Below, piece after piece: positions 31,090 to 42,000 of a stretch of DNA of 64,000 nucleotides (position 1 is the stretch's first letter; each line of letters opens with the position of its first letter). The position numbers were made by a program, and so were the translations under genes. Source of the DNA: Zopfochytrium polystomum (Eukaryota > Chytridiomycota > Chytridiomycetes > Chytridiales > Chytridiaceae); assembly GCA_025765615.1 (NCBI GenBank), contig JAIVFJ010000046.1, positions 186,001 to 250,000 on the forward strand, in the 5' to 3' direction. Under the pieces are notes generated by a model, which did not search any database, had not been told where the DNA came from, and saw nothing but the letters and a program-made list of their open reading frames with translations.

Positions 31090-32028
31090 ACTGCTTGTGT
31101 GAGATGAGCCTTGTGAGAGTCCCTCTGGGGGCACACTGAGGACCATTTGAGCTGCAAGTCGACACAACTGTAAATCAAGCTTGCTCTGCCCTGTTGGTGA
31201 ATCCAGATTCCTCTTGGGCACCATTTCAAAATACACTGGCACCTCATCCATGTTCCAGATTTCCCTTTGGTCACCCCAGCGATCAAGGAAATCCAAAAAG
31301 GATGAAACTTTGGGGTCTGAGGATGAAGTTTTAATCTCAGTAACATCAAAAGCCGTTGCCTGTTTGCATTTGGATTTCTGCCTCAATGAGGAAAGAAAGT
31401 CCAATCTGCTATCTGAATGGGACAGGGAAGGAGGGGAATGTCTTTGGGGAGACCAACAGCGCAATTGGTAGTACACTGCCTCCAAACCAAAGAGTGGCAC
31501 ATCATTAACCCAGGCATCCATCGAGTCGAGGCAGTAAACTTCGTGTGAGACTGAGAGTGATGCAGTGCAACATTAGCCAACAGGCTCAATGGGCTCACAG
31601 GTGAAGATCCACCCCAAACCAGGCCATATATGGCGGTCCAAATGGAGAGCGATGAAACACGGTATCCATTTTTGATCAGCGACATGATCCACTGAATCAA
31701 AACAGCCTCTTGCACTGGATGGGCAACACAGGCATGGCAGGTGATCTCAATTGCATGTGTTGATTGTATCTGACCATCGCCGACCACATCCTTCAACCAA
31801 CAGGGCAGTCTCTTCCTCTTTGCATTTCATTAATGGTGTCTTGATTGCAATGACAGACTGCATCAGAGCAGCATCCTTCATCCATGCAGTCACACATGAA
31901 TGAGGCACGCCCATCTCAGCGGCAGCCTTGTTGCATCCTGTCAAATGCGCCAGCTGTGCAGTGCGCAGTTTGAAGGCGAGATCAAATTGGCTTCTCTGTG
32001 TGACGGGCCTCCTCGCAGGAGGTGACAA
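31072..32028 (-). pseudogene. CENP-B/pogo-type transposase relic
   Basis: Three overlapping minus-strand frames join across frameshifts. The first (32028-31747) has a psq-like helix-turn-helix (A-F-K-L-R-T-A-Q-L...A-A-A-E-M-G-V-P...V-T-A-W). The second (to about 31600) has a CENP-B-type HTH (V-L-I-Q-W-I-M-S-L-I-K-N-G-Y). The third (to 31072) has N-M-D-E-V-P-V-Y-F, the first Asp of a DDE endonuclease. The remaining DDE core is missing. Family placement rests on the tandem HTHs and the N-M-D-E motif. Confidence 0.6.
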
Positions 32029-32029
32029 G

Positions 32030-33000
32030 TCAGGTTTTTTCGTTTCCTCTTGGTGATTATTGTAAGAGGTTGTTTCAAGTGCAAAAGGTGGAAATCTTTA
32101 CTGGGGAAAAAATCTGTGGGAACAGCACAGACCCCTCAAGTAGCCTGTGAAGAATTGTTTTTTGATGGCAATCAGAGAGGAAAAGACAACCCAATTAATG
32201 GGAGTGAAAAAAAAGTTGAAACATTGAAAAACGTGCAAAAAAGTCGTACCACGTTGGGTTCCAACTTGGCTCGGCCCTTCCAGCTGTCACACTACTGCCC
32301 TGCTGTGCGTGCTGCCGCCTCCGCTTCAGCGCCACTGCTTCAGTGCGATCCGCAACCACGACCCATCTGCCCACGATTGCCCTACCACACTGGGTTCCAA
32401 CTTGGCTCAGCCCTTCCGGCCATCGAGCGATCTGCAACTGCAACCTGGCTGCCCACGCTTGCCCTTGCTGACACTTGTCCCTTGATTGCTTGAAAGTTGG
32501 TGATTGTCTCACTCGCACATCACTCTATCATCCATTGCTCATTCAGTGCTGCCCCAGTCTTCAGCCTCGTCCAACCTTTTTTTTTTTTGAAGACAGCTGC
32601 AAGCGCGACGCCCCTGTGCAATACACACTGATTGTGACGACAAGAAACTGCTGTCTGCCTGCCATCCACCACTCACCGCCCCACAGCCTGCCTCAACTGT
32701 AGTATATTGGCGCATTTGCTGTCGCACTTCAATTGACAATCTAATCTCAGTGCCTGCCCCCTTGTGCAAACCCAATTGACGCTCAATTAGTGGTTGGTGG
32801 CTACATTTGAATACCTTTCACTTTATTTTGTTTCATCTAAGTATGCACCCAGATTTTAAATTCTGCAACATTCCTGAGTGCAGCAGCTGAAGTCCAGTTA
32901 CAGTATGTTAGAGAGAACTGTTTCAACAATCTTTATGAATTTGCTTAACTTACAAGACTCAAGATGCCCAACGCAATTCAGTATTTTGTGAAAGAATGTG
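32030..33000. other. gene-free; small tandem duplication
   Basis: No gene is seen. A segment with GGGTTCCAACTTGGCTC recurs at about 32255 and 32391 (period about 135 bases). A T-run lies at about 32577-32589. Confidence 0.45.
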
Positions 33001-33038
33001 ATCCAGATCAAGTGTGCAGCTGAGATGGTTCACCACTG

Positions 33039-35390
33039 TTGTTTGATGGTCAGCCCCTCTTGCCCATGCTTGAGCTGGACGAACTTGAGTATGAAGCATG
33101 GAATGAACCAAAGCCCTCACTTGGAAGCAAGCAGTACTTCATGCTAGATGTGTTGTGCAGAATGCTTCCAAAGAAGGATCCAACTTTTCGAAAATGTGAC
33201 AGTCTGTTGGATTCGAAGAACTTATATCAGTGTACATTACATCAGGACCTGTTCGTGTTGGACCCTTTAACGCTGCAACCCAAGCTGGAATTCGTGAGCT
33301 TCTTCTGGGCTATGGATCATTTGGATGTAAAGGGATTTCAGTACAGGCTTTTCAGGCTGCCGAAAATCAGATGCAGAATTGCCTAGATGCAGTCCTTCGA
33401 ATTTTAAGGGTGATTTTATGGTTCCATCACCACAGGCAATACAGAAACGAATCAGTGAGCTTGCTGAGCCAGCAGTTAAACCAACAGACTGAGAGAACCG
33501 CCATAATTGTTGCTGCAGCAAAGAAATTGGAATCAGAGACTCCAAGCCATATTTTTATGGTTGCTGCTGTTGATGAGATGACGATTGGAAAGACTGTGCC
33601 TGTCACCTTCAGCCTAAGAACAGGCAGATTTCATGGTGCAGCAGATGTTACTGGAACGACAGTGAAATGGTTTGTGGAAGACAATTTGTGCCAACAAGAA
33701 AAGGTAGGTTGGACTTAACTTTTTAAGAATGAGTACTCATTTCATCCCAGAGTATGCGATGCCTTCTTCGTGGAATGATGTCTCACATGAAGTACCTGCG
33801 CTTGAAATATAATAGTTTTGATCTGGATGCTGGCTGGAGGAATGTTTTAGGATTTGTTACAACACTTGGCCAACGTTTGCTTCAACAGCAGTCTCAGCTC
33901 ATTGGAGCACTTGCTGAAGAAGAGAAGCATTTTCAAAAAACTAGGCAAAATGTGGAGAGGTCTCTATTGGCGCGAAGGAAGACCAACACATTGGCTGAGG
34001 CAACACCTGGGCAGGCAAAAACCCTTAATGTCAGGGCTCATCGCATTCACCACCTTTGAAAGCTTTTGGAGTTGTCCAAGCTGGGTATTCTTGGTGCCTC
34101 AGTTGAACTTTCCATGGCACCTTTCCTGGAAGAAGCTGAAAGGGAGGCAGGTGTGCCAAATTATGGGGATAATGGGCATGATGATATTTGGTGGAACTCT
34201 CCAGCAAATCTTGAGTCAGTCACAGAAAGCTATCCTTATATGGCTTCTTTCTTCATTGGGAAAAACAATCATGCAAGTGGAATCTGCTTTGGTAGACCAA
34301 GCATCCTATATTCCAGCTGTTGTTTTGACAGACAACTTAAACTCACAGTCAAGCATTTATTCAATGCATCAGCTGAAGTTTTCAACCTTTGAAAATACAA
34401 GGAAGTTGTTTTTATCTGTCAGTAAAGATATTGCTGCTTCTGGGATGACTGTTGCATCGTGGGTTTCTGATGGTGCATCCGCAGGAATTGCACATGAGCC
34501 ATATGTTGACTGTTACACTTCATTTCTTGCAGTCGCACGAGCAGCAAAAGCAAAATATGTCTGTATCTTGAGCCAAACTGGGCGAATACATTCAAAAGCA
34601 CGTCTGCTTAAGCAGTGCCAGTTTTTGCTAATGAATTCCTGGTGGTTTCTTGTTGAGCATGCTGACCAGCGCCCACCTGCACATCCTACCACAAGGTCCA
34701 TCCTGGAGAAAGACTTACTACTCCAATTTGGATCTTTGAAGAGGAAGAGGGATTATGATATCCAAAGCTGTGAGATATCCAATGAGCGACAAAAACAGGC
34801 TAAGGCTCAATTTTTGGAGATTGTTGCAAATAATGATCAAAATGATGTGGACATGTTTGGAGAAAAGCTGGGATGCCTCAAGTTGATGATGTTGATGATG
34901 AATTGGAACTTGATCTTCTGGATGAAGTTACTGGGCCTACAGACTCTCATATTGGCATGAGTAGTGGTACTGTGCCAATCGCAAACTTGTCCAACAGGCA
35001 TCCAGGCAGAATTACAAGTGAATATCCAGAGGAATGGAGAGGATTTTCCATAAAGAAGCCCAATTTGAAGCCACTTCTCACCTTGCGAAAGTCACACTTT
35101 CTGAGCAGTTTAAGCATTCCCTTTCCATGGGTCACTATCTGTCAAAGACTGGTAGTAGGAGTGATTCATCACATTATTCCGGAATACTAGAGACGTTGTT
35201 GATAACACCACATTTCAAAGAGCTTTCCAGTGACACCAAACTGGCAAATGAGCTTCACTGTCATGCTGTCTTTGGTGCTGTTGCTGATGCAAGGCAAGCC
35301 CTTCAAGCTGCAGTATCTAAAAGTTGTCAGCGTGAGAGCAGTGTGAAAGAATCTTCTCTGCTTGTTAAACAAATTTTTATGTTTTATTGA
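33039..35390 (+). pseudogene. unrecognised coding-like region, broken
   Basis: I do not recognise this protein. Coding-like frames follow one another: 33039-33386 (overlapped by) 33230-33703, a plausible 47-nt intron 33704-33750 (GTAGGT...CCCAG) that keeps phase, then 33751-34056, an in-frame TGA at 34057-34059, onward to 34392, then another frame to about 34890, and others to 35390. The text is not low-complexity: one motif reads A-V-D-E-M-T-I-G-K, later ones V-L-T-D-N and W-V-S-D-G-A-S-A-G. Three well-spaced acidic residues could be a DDE/D nuclease triad, so an old transposase is a guess. It lies in the repeat-rich zone and has AT-rich composition like the chromovirus. The stop and frame changes mean it is probably inactive unless more introns exist. 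Confidence 0.4.
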
Positions 35391-35618
35391 AAAAAACAAC
35401 TGGCCAATCAACACCTCTGGCTGGCGACAAATTGCAACTTGGGGGGTCTGGGAACAGCACTTGGAACCACCATTTCCTTGTTTGCTCAAAAACCTTTTCT
35501 GCCTTTTCTACTTGAAACAACCTCCAATGTTTTCACTTTTTTCTCTTCAATTTTTTTTTGGTTTATTTCTCGGTTAATCATTCTCCCACGCCACTCGCTG
35601 TATTTTGTTTTGAATCTT

Positions 35619-37771
35619 TCAATCCTCAAAGAAGCCCTTGAAAAAGTCTCCCAGCGTGCTCCCAGCCTGCTCGCTTACGCCACCCTCCTCGTCAGACAAG
35701 AAGGCATCGTCCCCCCACTGGTTCTTTGCTCCGCCTCCTCCCAAACCCCCGCCGTCACTGCTCATGCCACCTTCCATAGGCGGAGGTGCAGCCGGAGGTA
35801 CCCCACCTGTGGACTGGACAGACGGATCCGCCCCGCCAGCGTTGCTACCGGGGACACCCATTCCCGGAATGATCACGGGCATGGGCATTCCCATACCGCC
35901 ACCGGCTGGTGGGACGGGCGCTGGGACGCCGGCGCCACCCCCGCCACCAACGGCCCCGCCCATCATCGGGACAGGCAGGATTCCGCCCCTGGTTTGTAAA
36001 GAAATTGTCAAATCAAAAAAAAAAAAACCTCCAGCTTCAGTAATTCCTTCTGGGACGGGGAAAGAAAAAGGGGTGGGGAGAGGAAGACTTGGGGGTTTCG
36101 ACGGAGTAATTTGAGAAGTAGCGCTTACGAGGAGTTGCTGTGTCTGCTAAAGTAATCCACATCGATGGTGATGGCCGCGGCCAAAAGCACGGCGCGCTCG
36201 TCGAGGGAGAGCGGGCGGACGGGATTCGCGCTTTCCATTTGGACCGCGTACACTCCAGTGTCGGTGAAAATCTAGATTACAGCCAAATGGTTGGTGGTGG
36301 TGGGGAGTTGAGCAAGCGGCTTATTGCAAACAAAACAAGAAGTTTCTAGTTTCGATAAAAGGCCCACCTCACGCGCGAACCCGACGAAGTTGCGGTTTAC
36401 GGCAGAAAGCGTTTCGCCTTGCTCATTAGTTACGACAAAGTCCCAGGCCCAAAAGCCTGAGTTGCCATGCGTCAGGAGAGAAGGGCAGGCTTAGACTCTT
36501 CCAGCAGAAGTAGGGAATCAATTTTTTTAAGGGAGTAAGATCTTACCTCCGTCAATGATACCAAATTGGCGATTTTTCAAGAAGAGATCATACTTTCGCC
36601 GTATAAGGTGCCAAACTCTGAGGGATTTCGCCGTCAAAAAAAAAAAAACAAGTTGGCGGGGTTTTGATACTCAACTGCTTCACTTCTCCGATTACGTTTC
36701 CTTCCGGGTCTGAGACGGTGATAGAGCTGTTCAGGAGCCACTTTATTGGTCGCGCAATGTGCAAAACGACATTTCCGCTGTTGTCAAGGACCACGGCCTT
36801 AAACGCCCGGCGAGTTCCCATGACCTGCCGCAAGACCGTTCCGGTGAAGGTGCGTTCCTCTTCAGCGATGAAGCCGACATTGTTTCCGGCTGCGTCCTGG
36901 GTATTACCAAGTCAACTATGACTCGAAAATGCTTCATGGAATCAAGTGGCTCTACCTTAATTGCATACTTGTTCGCTTGCTCAAACCCAATCAACACGTT
37001 CATCATCTCCAGCTGTCGTCCGACCATGAGCCCGGGGTGGGCCAACACGGAAGCCGCTCCGGATGTCGATCGGAGGACGTCGGTGGGTCGCTCTGGGGCG
37101 ATGTGGACGGGGAGAGTAGCGACAGATGGATGGAAAACGGCGGGGTCCGACAAGAGGCCGCTTCCGGGAACTGTAGATTGGAGCTGTTGAGGCTGCGACT
37201 GCTGGCTAAGAGACCATTGCTGGTGCTGTGTGAGGTCTGTTCCGGCGGCGACGCCGGTCGATTCGAGTGAATGTGCGGAGGTGGGGTGCCGTCGAGGAGG
37301 AGGATTTACAGGCCGAGCGGGGGCTCGACGGCGGGAAGAAGCGTCTGGACCGGCGCTGCGCGAGAGTTGGCGAAGATCGACGCGCGGAATGAGGTTGGCA
37401 TTAGTGGCAGCCTGTGATGTGAAGGCGGTGGCAGCCAGAATCCAAGGCAGCATAGTGGTTGGGAGGGGAGGTCGGAGGGGGCGAGGCAACGACGAGGGAA
37501 TGATGCGGCGGTTGGTCAGCGGAGGAAGGCGATGGTGTGTGGAGGTGGACACGGTGGTGGCGGTGTTCGCGACTGCATTAGTAGCCGCTGCCATCGCCGC
37601 AGCAACCCTCCTCGCGGCCGTCATCGTTGTCGTCGTCGTCGTCGTCGTCGTCGTGGGCGTCGTCGTCATCGCCGCCGTTGCCGCTCTCGCTTGCGAGGTC
37701 GCCGCCGCCGCTGCCGCCGAAGTTGCCGAGGCGACGCGCCTCGCTGCGTGGTTCGTTGTCCGCGACATCAT
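35619..37771 (-). CDS. phospholipid scramblase family protein
   Basis: Six exons: 37771-36956, 36896-36676, 36617-36547, 36456-36368, 36271-36129, 35988-35619 (569 aa), all in phase. The scramblase barrel is clear from about residue 235: L-I-G-F-E-Q-A-N-K-Y-A-I, F-I-A-E-E-E-R-T, V-L-H-I-A-R-P-I-K, G-E-V-K-Q-V-W...R-R-K-Y-D-L-F, W-A-W-D-F-V-V-T, N-R-N-F-V-G-F-A-R-E, F-T-D-T-G-V-Y, then the I-D-V-D-Y-F-S end helix. Fungal members (Aim25-like) are mitochondrial. The N-terminus is Arg/Ala-rich without acids, presequence-like, but contains poly-Thr and poly-Ala encoded by triplet repeats. A later ATG (about residue 108, M-L-P-W-I-L) is a rival start. The last exon is Gly/Pro-rich with an acidic, Phe-rich end. 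It is divergent from the gene at 37923, 151 bp away. Confidence 0.88.
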
Positions 37772-37922
37772 GAGAGGAAGGTGTGATTTTCTCCGCGTGT
37801 CTGTCTGTAGGCCTGTCCGCCGAGTCAGCCAGCTCCCTCTCTCTGTCTCTGTCTCTCGCCCTCTCTCGTGTTTTTTCCATTCGGTCTAGCCTCACTTGTC
37901 ACCACAGCACCAACGAAAAGAG

Positions 37923-38597
37923 ATGATCGGCGCCGCCGCCTCCCGCGCCTGCAAGCAACAACACGCCTGCGCGTCGACCTCGTTGTCCCTAGCGACGGCG
38001 GCCGCGTTGCTGCCTCTGTCCCGCCGGCCCGCCCGCGCTGCCGCCACCGCCACTGCCATTGCCACCGTCACCACTGCCCCAGCCGCTTCCACCCCCTCGC
38101 CGTCAACCGCGTGCTCTGCCTCAGCCCGGCTCGCAACGCTCTGTTCGACCTCGCGCCCACTTGTGTCCGCATCGTTTTCGTCCGTTAGCCCGCTATTTGC
38201 TGCTGCAGCTACGGCGCCCCACTGTGCCGAGCCCACCTCAGCATTCACTGCCAATCCTACCTCGTCGCCGTTCGCGGGGTTAGGCCTGCCCTCCCGGTCT
38301 TTGAGCGATTTGGTGAGTGATGCCACTTGGCAAGAACGAAAACATCACGACGAGCTGATTCCGATTACTGATTGGCATTTTCATTTCTGCTTTCTCACCT
38401 TCCCTCTACGTATTCGCCGGTGTTGAATATTTTATGCTTCTGCTTCTTCTCCTTCGTTTTTCGCACCGCCCTTCGGTCAGGCCGACGCAGCTCGGCATAC
38501 CGGCGTTCGGCCGTCGTCCATGATGGCGACTCCGTTGGGCGTTCGCAGCCTGGCCCCTTGTGCTTCCTATCAGCTGTGGGGCGACGACGATCACTAA
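37923..38597 (+). CDS. small protein with presequence-like N-terminus
   Basis: Two exons, 37923-38312 and 38481-38597, joined in phase 0 (GTGAGT...GGTCAG); 168 aa. I do not recognise the family. The first ~60 residues are Ala/Ser/Arg/Thr-rich with no acidic residue, as in mitochondrial presequences. The end is short and distinct (S-Y-Q-L-W-G-D-D-D-H). It shares a 151-bp promoter region with the divergent scramblase gene, another likely mitochondrial protein. Support is the open frame, splice consensus and position; a spurious model cannot be excluded. Confidence 0.5.
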
Positions 38598-39093
38598 CAG
38601 TCACGAGTGGCCAACCACACCGTGTATTCACACACCACCCATCCAACCATTGAATAAATAAGGGGAGAAAAAAAAAGTCTATCTTCAAACAGCCCCGTCA
38701 TACACCCGAACGCAATGGTGGTGCATTGTTCCTGGCGCAGGCCGGCTACTGGACGTAAGATTGGAATGAAGAATTGGGGCAAGCCGGACAGACGATACGG
38801 ACCAGGCTTCCAGCCCCAACCATGTCATCTCGAGGAACTTAGTTCATTGTTCGTAAATTGATCAGTCCTAGCTCATGGTTTGCGTTCCCTCACTCAAGCG
38901 GCTGGATTTTGGTGTCAAACAGTGTTGTCCCACTGAGAGTTCGGGAAGGAAAGTGGAATTCACAGGCACACATGAAAGTACCGCTCTTCTGTAGATTTAT
39001 TGGTCCCGTCACGTCTCCTCTTACAGAAGTATCGTGCGTACTTTGGTGCGGCCGCTGATGAGCGGAACCTTTCTATTCGCTTTCACACTGAGT
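38598..39093. other. intergenic
   Basis: 3' flanks of two convergent genes. I see nothing else. Confidence 0.5.
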
Positions 39094-42000
39094 TCACGAG
39101 CCTTCATCAATCCACAACCCGGCACCCATTAAATAAAGCTCTTTGGTGAAATCGTCCTGGTCCCCAGGAAAGTCTTCCTCGGTACTGTCGTCGACTATGC
39201 CATCATCCACATCCACAGACTTCACATAATGAATGAAGAGAAGGTTATGACAAGCCGAAAAAATAACACAAGAAAAGAGAAAAAAACATTGCCGAAGTGG
39301 CTAGCGACGGCAATCTACCTTGCTGAGGTCGCTCGCCATCGGCACAGTTGAACCGTCGGAACCAGCGCTACCCTGACCGACTGCTAGGTTTCCAGCTGCC
39401 TCTGCCTCGGCCAAAACCGTGGCAGCTGACAGTGCTGGCCCAGAGAGAATACCTTTACTTATAGGCTGCTTGCTTTTGCGCCGATTGACTTCAGACTCCA
39501 GCGCAATCTTTGCGCGATTTTTCTGATGCTCGGTCATGTCATCCTCCACTTCGCCGACAAACTCCTCATGCGAGTTGATGCTGACGATTCCTGATTTGAA
39601 TCTTTCAATCCGGGGCCGCCAGCCAAAGTTAGTAACCTGATGGCAGCATCGTTCACACTTGTTCGCCAACTCACTTGTTCACCAGTTCTGTCTGTTTGTT
39701 TGCAAATTGCATCGGCAAAGCGTGAGTAAACCGCGATGGGCAGATTAAAAAAAGAAAAGAAACGAAAAAACGAAGGAGCCATACCATAACTCCATCTGTG
39801 AAGGAAGCATTTGGGTCAAGCTCTGAGACGACGTTTTCTGGATTAACGGGTGGCTCAAGGTACTTTTTCTGCTGGTCACGATTGAGCAGTTTAGCTGTGT
39901 TCTTTTTATCAACGACCTCTCTGCGCAAATAAAAAAATTTAAGTGCGCGAAGCATCTTCCACTGTGCTCGTACGTGGCTAGGTTGATTTTGTGAATGTTG
40001 GTTTTGTGGAGTTTATCTTCAAATGTGCTGTAGGTCAGCAACCTGTACACGTAGGTAGGCTTTTCTTGACCGTATCGATATGCCTGGGACAGTTTGAGTA
40101 TCGTTTTGCAAAACAGGCTCAATTTGTACCCGAGCGATTGCCTGTTGATCCAAACTTACGACCATTATCAGGTTCAAAGTATAAGTAAACAAAAAGAGGT
40201 ATCCTTGGACGGACAAAATTCACCTTGGATTCCACCCTAGATTTAAGACAATTAGTCCTAATAAGAAGTCACTCAGTAAACAACGCACCATGATCTATCA
40301 AAATGACACGATTTGCGGTAACAAGATTAACTCCGACTCCACCACAGTTTGTGGATATTAAGAACACTTTAAATTGCATGCCCGGGCTATTGAAATCGTC
40401 GATAAGTTTTTGACGATTTTGGCCCTACACGGAAGATCTATCAAAAAAGAGTCATACATATCAGGGGCTGCGAATACTAACCGCAGCTCCTGTAAGAAGC
40501 TGCACTTCGAATTGTGGTGTCAAAAGATCACGTAGATACTCTAGATTCAGTCAGTGGAGCGAAAGGGGCAAATTCCAACGACGAGATTCTCACGCAGAGT
40601 AGAAAGGTATCGGCTAAAGACGAGCACTTTATCACCAAGAGCAGTGGACATTCGTACTATTTCAACCGCCATCATCATTTTAAATGACAACTCAATCCTT
40701 CCCCAATTGCGATGCGCTGTTCCAAAGTCAGAGATTTGATTTCCAGATAACGGTTGAAATCACCTATGTCCTTATCTTGATCAAATAGCAATCGAACCAG
40801 TGATTTGAAGGCATCATCCTTTCCCATACTACTAAAGCAGTGTGAGATGGAGGAAAGAAAATTGCGCTATTCGTCACCTTTCTAGCTGTGTCGTGCCAGC
40901 ACTGTTCCCACCATTTGAATCGCGCAAGGAGGCCTCAGAATCCAGTGTTTGTGGTGTGGGTCCACTTTCATCATTTACAGCCTCTGCAATGGGAGCACCA
41001 GGTTCAAGCGATAACGACTTTGCTTCCTTCTTTTTGCTTGTTCGGAGAGTTTTCTCCAGGTGCAACTACTATGAAGTAAATATAAGAAACTTGGAGGACA
41101 ATTTCAACCTTAAACGCTTGGGGATGGCTGCAAATCATGATTAAACCAGATGTTTGTGCCAGGATTGTCTCTTCCGTGTACCAATCGCCGCAAAATTTTC
41201 GGTATTTCTGTGACTCTTTGTATAAGATTCGGCGAATAGGGTTTCCCTTACCATATACACGTCATACTGTTCCTTGGTTAATTTGACTGTAATGATATAC
41301 TCATTTTTGAGGGGAAGCTCTTTTCTCAAAGCACTGTCATCTTTCCTGGGCATACTTTCAATGGAGGGTATTGATTTTCAAACCAATAAATCGCACCTCT
41401 GCACGATGGGTTGAATAATATTGACCAAAACATACAGGCGTTCCTTCGACAGTTGCTTATCTCCTGGAGTGGAATCTACGTAAAATCCATTGGCGATTGG
41501 GTTATGGTACTGGTTCCGAAACTCGTCTAAAGAGCCAAGGAAACCGGGCGCGACAAAGTCGATCATGCAGAAGTATTCATCTGGAGAACAACGTTATAAC
41601 GTCCTTCGAATCAGGATTTTAACTCCAAAACGCATACCAAGGTTGTTTTGAAGAGGGTATCCAGTTAGGCAAATGCGAGTTGGGGTTTTAACTTGAGATA
41701 GAGTCGCGGATATTGCAGACTTCGGGTTTTTAATCTGTTTCGAAAAGCTAAGAAAATGGGTTCTAATTGGACTTATCCCAACCATGTGCCCTTCGTCGCA
41801 TATAACCACTGCTGGGCCAGGATCGGCAAGCAATTTACGCCTTCGGCGAAAACTTTCAACCTCAGGGTTCGATTCTTCCGCGTCAGCCAGAAAGGCCGGC
41901 CGAGTGGATAAGATACGATATGTCGTATAGCTCATGATGAAAACGCCACGGTTTGATGACCATTCCTCAAGAAATGGTTGTGCGACCTCGCGAACGCTTT

